Below, piece after piece: positions 10,501 to 23,100 of a stretch of DNA of 64,000 nucleotides (its first letter is position 1; every line of letters starts with the position of its first letter). Location of the stretch: contig NC_072791.1 in NCBI RefSeq assembly GCF_028583425.1, positions 44,213,368 to 44,277,367 of the forward strand, written 5' to 3'. The translations under genes were made by a program, and so were the position numbers. Under the pieces are notes generated by a model. That model did no database searches, had not been told where the DNA came from, and saw only the letters and a list, made by a program, of their open reading frames with translations. The stretch comes from Eublepharis macularius. Lineage: Eukaryota; Chordata; Lepidosauria; Squamata; Eublepharidae.

Positions 10501-13500
10501 ATGGGTTTTTGAAAATGGTTTTAGGATATGGCATGAGAATATGCTTGCTTCGAATAACTTTTTGGTTCCTGGGCCAAACCTGTTAAATGAAGAGCAGCAC
10601 CTTTACTCATCCCCTCAGCCGCATCCTAATTTTTATTTTGTGTGTGTTCATCAGGCTGGCCTCTATAATCCAGTTCTGAAGATGACAGGGCAAGCTGGTC
10701 ATTTTCTAACTGTGGCCAGCCAATAGTCTTGTATGATGAACTGTTGCTTGGATTTGCTGGAAAGCATCATGGACTGTATTTTGTAACCTTTCCCTAGTCT
10801 CTTCTATTTTGTAAACCACCTTGAGTATCTTCGGAGGAAAGACAACTAATAAATACTTTAATTAAGTAAATTTTGCCACTTGGCACCTTATCATACAGGG
10901 CATATGAATAGCATCTTCCTTATGTAACACATTATGAATTTGATTCAAAATTGTGCCAGTTCAGTGTTGTTTAATCAGATTTCTTTACTGCATTGCAGAA
11001 CGTCCTGCCCATTGGTCTAAGGAGCTCACTGTGGAGAATAACTCTGATGCAGAACTGTTCTGTTCAAGGTAATCAGAAGGGAACAAGTTTGAGGCCTGTG
11101 AATGAGGAAAGCCCATGACCATGTATATAGGAGGATGGCAGACTAAAGCATGCTTCAGGAAAAGGAAGCTTGTCTTAAGCTCCAAGGGCACAGATTGTCT
11201 GATTCCAATCCCAAAGGTTATGTCAGTGCTGATGAGCTAATAGGGATGAAGGGATTTTCTCCAAGGAAATCTGACATTTGCCTTTCCAAGGAAAAGGAAT
11301 TGATGGATGCTTGCTGGAGAAACTACCTAACAATTGATCATGAACTTTCTTAGCCACAGGAGGGATTTTTAAAATTCTCAACCTGGGCGCCCTCTTGAAA
11401 CTAAAATGAAAGCATCAAATAGGAGAAATGCCCAGTTGGGGTAGCATTTACTTTTGAAAGCCTATTTTCAGGCTATGTTGACTGAGGTCCACCTGAATCT
11501 TTGCAGAATTCAAGAAGTTAGCAGGCTTCCATTTATGTTAGGCATTTATTCAGTGTGCTTATGTAATTTTTAGTTCAGTATATTTAAAAAGCATCTCTCT
11601 TCAAGATTAGATAATAACAAAAAGCAAATGCTGCAGAAGGCGGCTCTCTACAGCTCAGGTAGCCATCGTATTGGTGCTTTGGATGGCAATGAAGATATTT
11701 CATTGCCATCCTGTGCAGATATTTACTGCTGGAATAGCATGAACTTTGTATTCCTGAAGGGAGGGACTTGCGTAGACTTCTAAAGTTCAGTAGAATAGCC
11801 TATGGATACTAATTGTACTTGGGGGAGGGGTAGAAAAAAGTCACAAAAAGCTCATGCCCTACCACAAATTTTGTTAGTCTGATAGGTGGTACTGGTCTCT
11901 TGCTCTTTTCTACTGCTACAAACATGGCTTCCCATCCTGATCTATTTCCTTGGGGGAGGGAGAGAGTGTATGTAAGTGCATGTGACTTTTTCACTAACCT
12001 TTTCTCCTGCCTAGATATTCAGGCAATATCCAGCATGGTCTGAACTTGACCTCTGCCTACACCCATTTCCTGCCCCAGAGAGGTCGCCCTGAGGTTACAA
12101 CTATGCCTATGGGAATGGGGGCCACGGTAGATTATATTTTCTACTCAGCAAATCCAATCAAGAATGAAAATGCAGGAGGTGAGCACAGAAAAACCAATCC
12201 CTTAGTGGGCTGTAGCAAGCCTGTTATATAGTACATGAGAGGTCTTAATGATAGGTGGTCTATCCAACTCACCTTTATCCCAGCAACGGCCCACTGAGTG
12301 TAGCCACTGTGGTGTGGCATCCTAAATTTTATTTGGGCATTGTTCTGCAGGGGCTGATGTGGTGATCCTGCTTCTTAGTATGACCTTGGGTGATAGCCAG
12401 TGTGGTGGTTAGAGAGTCCAATGAGCTCTGGGGAAACCTGGGTTCAAATCCCTATGCTCCCATGCATCTCAGCGGGGTGCCTTTGGTCAGTTACTCTGTC
12501 TTGTTACCTTATAAAGTTGTGAGGATAAATGAAGAGGAGTCTCTTTTGTTCATTGAGTGCTAACTTGCAAAAGAAGTTTACATCAGGGAGTGAAAAAGGC
12601 CAGAAAAATAAAGCTTTTTAGAAATTGGTTTGTTTATAAAATGTTTGCAGCCTTTTTGGTCCATTAAAATACTTTAAACTCAAAACATTGACAGGGCATA
12701 CTGAAATATTACAAAATAGTAAGATCCATAGTACTCTTTGTCAGGTTGGATGGTACATTAAAGAAAAATACCCCAAAGGAGTGGGGGGTAGTGTTTGGAG
12801 GCATAGCAGAAAAATATGTGTGTTTACACCATGGTATAATTTCAGAAACGCAGACATTTCAGCATTGAATAGAAACTTGCATTTCATTACTCCTGGTATT
12901 GTATGTATAAGATCAGCTTATGTGGGAGGAAAGGGGCCCATATTACTGAGCCAAAAATGATGCTTGGGCTCTGAGTGGCATCTCCAGTTTTGCTTTATTT
13001 TGGCATAGGAAGAAACTACACTAAACTGGTGGTAGAGGAAGCAGAATTTCCTGACTCCCTGCTACTACCACAGCCTGCTACCACCACCCCTGGAATTGCC
13101 CCCCTCCCAATTAGGGAACAGCAGGAAAGAGTATTATGAACAAAGTGGGGTCGGGGGAAATTCCTTTCCCCATTCCTCCATTAAAAAGCACGGTTAGGAT
13201 CAAACCCCACATTGGTTGCCCATTTTCCTATTTAATTTGAGATCTCAGCCTATGGGAAAGTGAGAAGATATGGAAGCTTTCTTGTGAGCATATGCATGGT
13301 GACTGCTGGAAGCATACACTCACTATTGGATATCTCTCACTTGCAAGTTTATCCTGCTCTCTATGTCCTAAATATTGGCTGGAGGAGCAGGAATGTACAG
13401 TTATTTTGAGGCCTTGTCAAGTGACGTAGGGAAAATGACAAAATTTTAAGACAGAAAACAAAAGTGTGAGGACAGCAAGGGACTGCTTAAGTGTCCAGGA

Positions 13501-13799
13501 CTGCTAGTACAGATGCGTGTGAAGATGTTGCCTTTGTCACTTTTGTTTTTATACTGTCTGGTTCCTTCAAAGTCTGCACATGGGAGTTGAGCACACAGCT
13601 TTTGCCTCCCTCTGACATGCACCTCTTGTTCATCTTAGGTCACACAATGTACCAAGATGGAACCCTAAAACTGCTTGGGCGGCTGTCCCTCCTCTCTGAA
13701 GATATCCTTTGGTCAGCAAATGGCTTGCCTAACCCTTTCTATTCATCTGATCATCTCTGCCTGCTGGCCAGCTTTGGCTTGGAGATCTCTGGCTTCTAA
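7533..13799 (+). CDS. ANGEL1: ANGEL1 (angel homolog 1), last six coding exons
   Basis: The 3' half of ANGEL1, a CCR4-like member of the exonuclease-endonuclease-phosphatase family. Coding exons: 7533-7966, 9438-9564, 9936-10046, 10999-11068, 12015-12178, 13639-13799 (stop TAA at 13797-13799). Every junction has AG/GT ends and the phases agree. The protein includes ANTHVLYNPHRGDIKLAQ, the metal/active-site segment CGDLNSVPDSPLY, SAYTHFLPQRGRPEVTTM and the terminal SSDHLCLLASFG block with the catalytic SDH motif. These match my recall of vertebrate ANGEL1 better than ANGEL2. Family members are linked to RNA 3'-end phosphatase/deadenylase-type activity; mammalian ANGEL1 binds eIF4E through N-terminal sequence that is not in the window. 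Exons encoding the N-terminal half must lie left of position 1. The gene converges on VASH1. Confidence 0.93.
7971..8222 (-). mobile_element. tRNA-derived SINE (Sauria-type)
   Basis: Read on the minus strand it has the tRNA-like head (AGTGTAGTGGTTAAGAGTGTGGGACT then CCGGGTTTGATTCCC, the A and B boxes) and a body containing GGTGACCTTGGGTCAGTCACAG. It starts 4 bp after an ANGEL1 splice donor, and the adjoining AATAATAATAA is its 3' tail. Confidence 0.8.
8226..9437. other. ANGEL1 intron
   Basis: Apart from the SINE at its start I see only unremarkable intronic sequence. It ends in the polypyrimidine tract and acceptor before the exon at 9438. The next introns (9565-9935, 10047-10998, 11069-12014) are similar, with short L2-like tails around 9700-9770 and 10790-10870. 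Confidence 0.5.
11845..11930. repeat. Penelope-terminus-like remnant
   Basis: Carries AAAAGCTCATGCCCTACCACAAATTTTGTTAGTCT and GGTACTGGTCTCTTGCTCTTTTCTACTGCTACA-type sequence, a short family seen at seven places in this window (see 42600-42765). Assignment to Penelope termini is inferred from the hammerhead-like core in the best copy. Confidence 0.4.
12393..12600 (+). mobile_element. tRNA-derived SINE (Sauria-type)
   Basis: The plus strand reads AGCCAGTGTGGTGGTTAGAG...CCTGGGTTCAAATCC (A and B box region), followed by GCCTTTGGTCAGTTACTCTGTC and GTTGTGAGGATAAA of the SINE body. The copy is diverged. It lies in the ANGEL1 intron before the last coding exon; the remaining intron sequence to 13638 shows nothing I can name. 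Confidence 0.75.
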
Positions 13800-14870
13800 T
13801 CATGTGCCAGATCTCTAGAACTGTGACAGGAGTTACTTTGAATGGGAAAATCATGCCACTGAAGTTTTGCATCAGTTAACCAAAAAAAAAATCAACTATC
13901 TACCCCACCCTTCCCTTTCCCTTTCTTTTTTGTTTCCCTTGTTCTTCTTTCCCATGCATCTTTTTCATGAGGAAAAACATTGGATTCACCTATAATGCTG
14001 CAGTTCCCTGGCTTCCCACCATCTTTTAAAGGACGTCCTGCCAGCAGCAGACTTACCATTTGGTAGGTGAACTGTTCGCCACTGTGATCTAGAAGTCCAC
14101 AAGGGCTTGTGTAACTTATCACTAAGCACCTCGAAGACCCTTGGAAAGCAAGATAAGAGTGACTCGTGGGTTTTTATTTTGCCTTCTTCTGCAAACTGGT
14201 TTCTCTTTGCACTCAGGCCTGAATGGTTTTCTGCAACTGTGCAAAATGTAGTATTTGGGGGAGGGTTTTTTGATGTTGCTTGCAAACTTAAGGGTAGTTA
14301 TTGATTGGCTGGTCCCTCTAAGCAGCTTGGAAACAGAATCAAAGCCATTTGGGTTAAGTGACTTCAAAAAAAGCTGCTATCGGGCCAGGTTTCAACTCTT
14401 CTGCATGAGCAGACATTCAGAAGCATTGAGCATTTATCACAATTTCCCCCCTCTGCCTAGAGTGCACTGTTGCATTTTATAGTCAAGTTCTTCAGGTGGC
14501 TCTTTCTGCTTCACCCATCTTCTCAGGACATTTCTGATGCCTCTTCTGGCATCTAGAGTTGCAAGGAAGGACTGCTAAAACTGGGGGAAGATGAAAGCTG
14601 CTTTTATTGTTTTGTTTTCAGCTTGGAAGCCACACTGACAGGTACTTCAAGCTGGGCCTAGCAGTTGCTGATCATTTGTGAGGAACTTTGAAGGGAGTTA
14701 CGCAGTCAGCCTCAACTCACCACCTTGATACATGGAAACTGCAGCATCATGTGTGGGCTATGGCACAACTTCTTTATTCTGCGGGGGGGATGCATTTGGA
14801 GTTTTCTGGATTTGTAATGTTTTCTTAAATTTGAAAAATAAAGTTTTATAATTTCAGAAAAATCATAAGA
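13800..14870 (+). other. ANGEL1: ANGEL1 3' UTR
   Basis: Follows the TAA at 13797-13799. A canonical AATAAA at 14837-14842 predicts cleavage near 14855-14870. No competing feature is seen in between. Confidence 0.7.
14837..14842 (+). terminator. ANGEL1 polyadenylation signal AATAAA
   Basis: Canonical hexamer about 1.04 kb after the stop codon. It is the strongest candidate in the 3' UTR. Confidence 0.65.
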
Positions 14871-16474
14871 GCAACTGGCTTTGGGACTGAGTGAACAAGA
14901 CTGAGCAGAAGTGCTTTTTTAGAGGTATGGCAACTGGAGTGCCCTCTGGTGGACATAGTGAAGAAAACAGCTTCATTTATATTTTGCTGGCGCCTTCTCA
15001 GTTTACTGTGCAAAACAGGTGTTTACCCACCCCTTAAAGAGGGGAATGCTAAGCTGTTCAGAAATAATTAACTGAGTGTAATACCAGAGGCCAAGTGCCT
15101 TCTGTCTATTCAGATCCATGTTAATTCACATACATATACTCAGGTATGGAATTCGGACTACAAATTCTGCATTTGAAAAATCTGAACTTTTAAGTAAAAG
15201 CAACTTCTTAGTTTCTTTGGATGTTAAATGTTCTAGGTAGTTTGCATAGTGAAATCTCAAAAGTTGAAAGAATGCTGAGTAATAAGATTTCTAATAGCTA
15301 TGGGGTGGGGTGGGGAGGGGAGGAGGCCTTTAGAGGACATTCCACCCTTGCAGGGGCTAGTGTATTCAGCCCTGCATTAGAGGATAGGAGAGAATCAAAG
15401 ATGCTACTGCAATATTAAGTGTCATAGAACTTTTATTAGGGGACATTTTTAAATGTCCTTTGCCTTGTATTTTTCTTAAGACCATTTCAGTAGTGCTGGT
15501 TTCACGCATTCTCTACAAAAATATATTGTACTGATCGTGTATCAGCTTTACCAAATCTCTGTCTTCTACTATAACTATTTGATTTAAAATTATAACTTAT
15601 TGCCTGGTGGTTCTTCCTGATGTTGATGATTTTAACACTGCTGTACCACCTGTTTATAAAAATAAATATTTCAGAATTGTGTGCAGTGCTCAACATACCC
15701 TGTCCCCATTGGCTACCATGATCCTTCACGAAGGCATAACTAGCAAACCACATGGGAAAATATTTGGTGTCTGCACAGACGCAGATTACTGCTGTTAGGG
15801 TTTGGAGGGAGAACTGATCTGTACCCAGAATGCAGTGTGCTATTCATTTATGAGGAATCAACACTGCAGTGTAAAGTAGCACATTAGTACTTTTGTAATG
15901 GCTGGTAGAGGTGTGATACACTTCGATACTGGGTATGTGAAAACAAACCTGTTGCAAAGCAACAACAGGAAAAATGAATACTACATCTATAGGGTCTCAC
16001 TGTTTCTGAACTATGGAGTGTTCAAGATGACACGTTTTTGATTTGCAACAATTTAGCAGAAAGGGTTGTGAAATTTGTGAACTATGTAAGTTTTCTACAC
16101 CTGGTATAGAGATGCTGCATTTTCAGAACAGCTGTGAACTGTAGGTACCACATGCATGTAAAAGAGTTCTGGAGCGCACCCACTTATTAGAGCCTGTTAC
16201 GGCATCATTGGCAAAAAATATTCCAAACGATTGTTTCATTTATGTTCCAGACCTAGCTATGCTATTCCCCCCCCGCCCCATTCTGGGAATGATTCTTCAG
16301 TAATGAGGTACACACTGCCTTTTGTTCAAACAATCCTAACAAGTGAAGGTGCTCTCTTTCGATTAATGCAGCCTACATGTAGTTCAAATCTCCTAAACAG
16401 GCCTTTGGGGAATAACTTCCAGATGGTTCCTCACTTTGTTGCATAGGAAAGAAACATGTGCATAAACGATCATG
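14871..16474. other. Tail-to-tail spacer, no gene seen
   Basis: Unique-looking, moderately AT-rich DNA between the ANGEL1 poly(A) signal and an old CR1. I see no exon, RNA gene or recognisable repeat in it. Confidence 0.5.
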
Positions 16475-17034
16475 ATGTAAGAGCAGACATGCTGGCTCAG
16501 ACCAATGGCCCATCTAATTCAACATCCTGTTTCATACAAGGACTAGCCAGCTGCCTCTTCCTGTCACTGCTCCTCCCAGTGCTAGTTTTCAGAGGATACT
16601 GCCTCTGAGCTTCCATTTCAACATCATTGTTGACATTGATGGATCTGTTCTGTAGTCCACATTAAAACCAACTGAATTAATGGTTATTGTGACTACATCC
16701 TGTGCCAACTGAACTTTACCAGGTGAAATTTCACTCTGAAGGAAGTATTACTTTTTATTCATCCTCTTGAATCTACTGCCCATCAATTTCACTGCGTTCC
16801 TGCAAGTACTAGTATTGGAGAAGAGAGAGGAAAAAGCTATGTACTTCTACACCTTATGCATAATTTTATAAACTTCTACATATCCCAATTCTGTTCTCTG
16901 GACTAAACAGCTGCATGCTTCCTAGCTCTTGTTAGGGAAGGTGCTCCAACCCCTGCCCATTTTGGGTCCTCTTCCACTTTTTCTACCTCTGCTATATCCT
17001 TCAAAGGTACAGCAACTACTATTGCTACATATCT

Positions 17035-17145
17035 AACATCTCCCTTGAAAGTTTATACCTTGGAAGTCTTGTTGATCTTCAAGATGCTACTGGACTCAAA
17101 TCTTGCTCTTCTATTACAGACCAACAAAGCTACCAACTTAAAGCA
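17035..17145 (+). repeat. Penelope-terminus-like remnant inside CR1
   Basis: Contains CAAGATGCTACTGGACTCAAATCTTGCTCTTCTATTACAGACCAACAAAGCTACC-type sequence of the family described at 42600-42765. It splits the old CR1. Confidence 0.4.
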
Positions 17146-17740
17146 ACCACTATTGTAAACAAATATTCCAAATATAGCTCTGCAACAGATACGAAGACAT
17201 TACAATACTGATCATTTTGTTTACAGCCCCCTCCCTAATAACCCCTGCCACAGTATTTGCCCTTTTCACTGCTGCTCCAGACTGAGTCAACATTTTCATT
17301 GAACAACGCATGACAACCCTACAACCTCCGTTAGTCACCACTAGGTTCAGATCCCATGTGCGTAATATTTAAAATGAGGATTTTTTGGCCTAAGATGCCT
17401 GCGAAAGCGGGGAGGGCGGAATATAAATATAATAAATTAAATTCGTTTGTCCTTCCATTGAACTCCATTTGCCACCTTGTTGCCCACTCATCTAGTTTGG
17501 AGAAAACCTTTTGCAGCTCTTCACAACCCACCTTGTTCCCGTCCATCATCAGTAATGTAATGTCATCTGCAAAGCAGGCCCCTTTGCTGCACACCCCACT
17601 TCCAGATCGTTGATGAAGAAATTGCACAGCACCAGTTCTAATGGGACCCACCGCTTATGTCCTACACTTGTAACAACTGCCCGTTTACTTCTCTGCTTCT
17701 TGATTTTTAACCATTTTTAATGCATTAGGAGACCCATCCT

Positions 17741-17960
17741 AGATAATGGTATTTATCATTAGATAGGTATTATTATTTTATATATAGTTTAGCTTGGTTA
17801 AGGTTTTATTTAAGAGGTAACAAAGGGAATGGAAAACTGTCGGAAGTCAACGGAAAAGGGTGGGAAAGGGTGGGGGGGTATTACAATATGATGGAAAGTT
17901 AACTGTGTATGTTTTTATATTTGTATAATGACCCAATAAAAATTTATAAAAAAAGAGAGA
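17741..17960 (+). mobile_element. L1 3' end insertion with target duplication
   Basis: A 220-bp L1-like 3' UTR ending in CCCAATAAAAATTTATAAAAAAAG. It is bounded by the 12-bp duplication GAGACCCATCCT at 17729-17740 and 17961-17972, which is target-primed insertion into the old CR1. Confidence 0.8.
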
Positions 17961-18290
17961 GAGACCCATCCTCTTGGTACAGGACTGCTAAGTTAACACA
18001 GGAGCTTTGGGGAGGGACTTTGTCCCAAGCTTTTTGTTAAGTCCAAATATATGTACTCTCACTCTTGTCCATGTGTTCCTTAACTCAAAGAACTCCAAAA
18101 GATTGGTATTACAGGTCCTCCTTTTATAGTAGTCGTCCTGGTTCCTCCTCCTCAGTAGAGCTTGTTCCTCAGTGTGATTATTTCTGTTTTCAGTAAGTTT
18201 CCAGGAACCAGTTCACCCAAGCACAAATGTTAGAGTAATAGGCTGGTAATTTCCTGTATCCTTTAAAAAACAGTATGACATTTGTTACCT

Positions 18291-18655
18291 GAAGGAAAGG
18301 ATGGGTAAAAAAGTGAAAACCACTTTGGCCCTACAAATGCCTGCTAAATCACACCGGAAATGCCAGTCTGTTGCAAATGTTGGTGTTCAATGTCTCCAGT
18401 GCTGGCAATTTCTTCTGCTGATATCCAACCAAGAGATCCTCTTGGTAAATGTCAAACCTTTCTCTTTCACTCCATCTATAAAGGCTCCAGGTATAGTACT
18501 AAGTTACCACCAGCATCTATCAGTTGCTGTTAGTCACATGATGCCAGAGACCCAGCCCATTACACTAGAAGACAAACAACAGAAACCAGCTCTGTACTGG
18601 AAAGAGTGGTATTTCCAAATAGCTTATGGCTGTCATTAGCTTAAAAGAGCTCATG
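18291..18655. other. Spacer before the VASH1 poly(A) signal
   Basis: No exon or recognisable repeat seen. A 112-residue plus-strand ORF here has no family resemblance and is probably chance. Confidence 0.4.
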
Positions 18656-18671
18656 TCTTATTATTAAAAGA

Positions 18672-18677
18672 TTTATT
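18672..18677 (-). terminator. Candidate VASH1 distal poly(A) signal
   Basis: AATAAA on the minus strand, about 5.77 kb downstream of the VASH1 stop. Confidence 0.45.
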
Positions 18678-19914
18678 CACCAGTGAACACTGCAACAATA
18701 ACATTTTGTGCCATATACTGAACAGCCTATATCTTACAGTGTCCACTCAACACACCATACATGTCATCAATAAAGACAGACCCTTTCCAACATATAAATT
18801 GTACAGAAAGGATATTTATTTTTTTTAAAAACTTTTTAAAAGGAATCAATGAGAAGAATACAGATAAGAGGGCAAGAAGAGCTAAAGGAGGGTCCAACAC
18901 ACCTATTTCAGATCACAAAGAGTACTATGTTTACAGAATAGACACTTGACAACCCATAAAAGCCTTCATTGGCCTCTGGTTATGACAACAAAAATGGTTC
19001 TGAAAAATAAGGCCAATTGCTCAAACTGGATAAATACAGATGGTATTAAAGCAAGTTCCCTAGCCCCACTAGCACCATCTTGTTCCTGGCAAATCTGTTG
19101 AGGGTCTCAGCTCGGCAGAGCTTAAGCGATTCAGTCATCTAAGCAGGTGGTGAGTGCATGACTGGCAAGGGGCGGGAGGGGGGGCGGGGAGAATGGTTTT
19201 ACCAACAAAGACATCTGCTACTTTGGTCCTGCTTCATTTAGAATTCCCCAAGCAGCTTAGCTGACTTTTGAGCCTATTAGCAAGACAGGAACAACAATTA
19301 GCGACAAGGAACTGAGTCACAAGTTCCTCGTATACATCTTACACAAAGGGAAAATTGGGGCCCCAAAAAAATCATATTGTGGTTCCTGTTCACAGTTCTC
19401 TTTAAGCTTGTGGTTTATTAACTGTGTGCACACCAGAGAAGGCAAGAGTTCCTTAATTAAAAAATAAGTAATGGTCAATAAACAGCCCACCTTTCTTAGA
19501 GAAATGGACCATTTATTGGTTCCTTTCTGCAATGGACTGTCATGCAAGGCAGTTGTGCCTGTAAAAGGCCCTGGCCAATATATTTCAGGAATTCTGCGCA
19601 CCCTGCACAGTAGAGAACCCTCTGCTAACTTACAGAGATTCCATGGCAGAAATGCATCTATTTGCAGACTGTTTCCTAATAGCAGAACATTTGAAAACCA
19701 CTCCTTTGAGCCACTTTGAGAGGAGCCATCCAATCTCCTGACTCTGCAGGATTTCTGTTATCAGAACTCCATAGGGGAAACTGACAGTATTTTCAGACCC
19801 TGAAAGTGCCAGAGAAAACCAGCTGTGAATTATTAAACCTGAGCTTATATTTTACTATCCAAAATCAGTCTTGCATTAGAGCAAGAAAACTAGAAACTTT
19901 ATTACCCTGATTGC

Positions 19915-20100
19915 TTCAGAAATCAAGAGAGTCCCATAACACCTTAAAGGCTAACAAATTTATTGTAGCGTAACTACAATGTGTGACAAGTTCAATTACA
20001 GAAGGCAAACTGCTACAGCAGTGTCTCATTCACAAGAATCAGGAGAACTGACTGGTTGATGTGATGCAACTGAGGACAACATTGGCCTTGAAACTGAAAT
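19915..20100. repeat. Penelope-terminus-like remnant in the VASH1 3' UTR
   Basis: Begins AAGAGAGTCCCATAACACCTTAAAGGCTAACAAATTTATTGTAG, the same family as 39965-40170. Decayed. Confidence 0.4.
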
Positions 20101-23100
20101 GCTTAATCGGGTAGGGGTATAGAAAATTCAAAAGACAAGAGTTAAGAAGACATTGCACCCCCCATATACATATCCAGCCTGTCACATGACTTCAGGGATA
20201 CAATCTGGCTAACGTTTTTACCAAATAAGTCTGGCACACAACACTTGTCGTATGTTGTAAAGCAGCTCCACTAATACTGACACTATTACTGTGTAAACCA
20301 CATCCCCTCCAGACCTCTGAAAAAGCCAATGTTGTTTCATAGGGAGACGGTAAGTATTTAAAAAAGCAGTTTGCAAATGGAGGCACCAGCATATATGGGC
20401 AAGGAGAGGCTATAGTAGCCTCCTCTCCTCACTTTCTCCTTTAGAGACTGTTCTGAAGCAATGTTCTTGATCTCGCAGGCATATCTGATCACTTCTCTCC
20501 TGATTGCATCAGAAGAAGGGAAAATATTTATGGCTAAGATTCAGTATGACACATGCAAGAGAATAAGGTAGAATACATTTCACCATTTCAGAGTTACAGG
20601 TGGAAAAACCTAATTTTGGAATACTTCCTTATGTCAAAGCCTGCCTGCCAAGAGGAAACAGGCACAGCATGCCAAAAGAGATTCTACCTTTCCCTGTTTT
20701 GCTAGTTTTCACCTTAAAAAAGAATAAAAGGCCCGAAAGGAACACTCGTAGCTGGAACCCATCGTTTAGAGACTGAATGGGCACACTCCATCCTATCACC
20801 TCTTTCCCCTGCTTGGGTGAACTAGATCTAAGTTTCAACCATGTTTTTATTTTCACCTTAGGATGGCGGCATTTTTTCACTGATTCCAAACAAAAGTATA
20901 TGGATTCTCACTAAGTGGAACTTTCCAGGGACACAAAAAGAACATGAGTAGTAGTATCACAAGAGTTACTGTATCACTTCAAACATTTGAATGCTAACAC
21001 CCCCATCCAAATTGTCCTCTGAATCAATTTCTTTTTTAAAAAGACACACACAAACCTTCTCTCTAACAATTCTAAATGCAGATAATTTTAAAACCAAGGA
21101 CAGAATTCCTTGCAGTCTGCCAGGAATGTATCGCATGGGGCTGCTATTCATGCCGCTTGGTCCTCTATTGCTAGATTTTGCTAGCAAAGGACAGCAGGCA
21201 AAGCTCTGTGGTTTTACCTAAACCAGAAAGGAGATTGTTTAAAATAATGTATAAAATATCTTATTACAACATTAATCTAGCAAACCTATCTCACCACCTT
21301 TACATGCATCTGAAGATAAACAGCACAGAACTCTCATCTCTGTATTTTCACATTACGCAAAAGAAGACATAATCAGAAGGGACCTGTCTAGCTGAGCCCC
21401 CTCTGTCCTGAGGCTTGGCTGTGTGTGTTAATGCCTCCAAGGAAGGGGAGTGCACAACTTCCTGAGGTCAAGCATTGCATTGATGAATTGTATCACTGAT
21501 CTTACTAGCATTTTACTTTGACCTACCTTAGCACAATTCAGTGAATACCTGATTTTGCTGCTCCTCCAAAACTCCTTTTACAATCTAACATCATTTCTTT
21601 TAAAGGAGAATGAGATACATGCCTCTTTATAAGAGGTGCCTGTTGTAGTTCTCCTCAGAATCCCTTCCAACTAAGTTCTCTCTGTTTACAGATGGACCAT
21701 TTTTTCTGGAGAAAGGGACAACCACAAACTTGGCAGATAGCTCCAGGAGGCAGGAGGAGACATCATGTTCCAGTTGTGTCTAATGCTTGATTTCATGTTA
21801 ATCATGGTTACGCTGCCTCATGATGCGGTGTCCCTACAGAGAGAGACCACTACTGGCAGCTCACAGTTCACTGCAATGGCATTCATCATCTGGCTGAGCC
21901 CATCATTAAATTACTACTTTAAATTTAACTTTGGAACTTGGAAAAATTCTCCGAGTTATGAAGGATGGCTCTGAAAAACTCAGCTCAGCCACCAGCATAG
22001 TCCATGATTATCCACAATCTCCTTTCTTCCCCTTCTCTATTTCTTGCATAGAGGATTTAGCAGTTAAACTGGGGAAAAGAAATGATGGTGATAGACAAGA
22101 TAAGGAAGGTTTGGTGTTTTAAACAAAAGGCAATCAAGACATTTTGCACAGGATCAAACACGGACATCATATTCAGTAGAGTCTGGCTATTTATTACCTA
22201 AAAACTAAGATTAGTGTCAATTACAAAAAAGAAAGCACTCTTTGAATAAAAATGTGAACCAGGCATATTGAAGATTTTTTCCTCTTGCGTGTGTTGACAA
22301 GAAAAAGGCAGGAGACAGGCTTGGTGAAGAAGGCCCTAAATAATTCTAGTAACCAGCCTTAATTCTTCTGGGAATATCTTAACACAGCAGTTTTCCATCT
22401 GGCCAATAAATGCTTGTACACTTTTATAGGATACACTGAATATTTCAGTTATAAAATAAGGGAGGGAGCAGAGTCCACAGTAGTACACTGCTCCAAATCA
22501 GCTCCTCTTTCGAACTGAAGTCCAAACCCATTTATATCTCCCTCCTCAAAACACACACACAAATGCAACAGTGCTAATTTACAATATTGCCTGCTCCTAG
22601 CCATACATGGCTAATTCGGCTCCTTGTTACACTCCCATTTGTTGAAAGGGTTAATTAAGTCATGGAAGGTCACTAATCAGAAGGAAGTCCAGCTCCTTCC
22701 TATTACATTAAAAACTGATAAATAATTCTTGAGTATGTGTGAGAAAAATGACAGAAAGACAACCAGCCAGGCTTCCTGGAGTTGTGATAAAGCTACAGCC
22801 TGAGTTGGCCATATCAAACATGAGGACTCAAAAGCGCAATACTGTTGGACAGGTACCAAAGATCTAGGTTTCTGTAACTTGCACACACCCGCTTGGTGTC
22901 CCTATGTCCCCTCTCAGCATTTTCACTCTCTGGAGAACTCGTGCTGTTCCAAAGCCAACTGGACCCAATGAGAAGCTGAGCTAGTCAACTAGAACAAGGA
23001 GAATGCTTGGCTTCATCTTCCACACCAGTGCTTAACCAGCGTTTAGGAAGACCAAGGCGATCCTTTCCACCGAGCAGATTTCTTTCAAGATCCTCTTTTC

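Larger units (their letters stand above)
16475..18290 (-). mobile_element. Old CR1 LINE, interrupted by younger insertions
   Basis: Minus-strand CR1 with its 3' UTR starting near 16478 and RT-region fragments at 17150-17350 and 17450-17735. The translated FADDITLL and LDEWATRWQMEFN correspond to FADDTKLF and LEEWASMWQMRFN in the young copy. It is broken by a Penelope-terminus-like repeat (about 17035-17145), a short SINE-like tail (about 17375-17445) and an L1 3' end (17741-17960). The divergence and the three insertions mark it as old. Confidence 0.75.

Noticed and set aside
18301-18639. 112-codon plus-strand ORF as a possible small gene
   Set aside because: No splice or domain support, low-complexity-free but unrecognisable, and no neighbouring coding signal.
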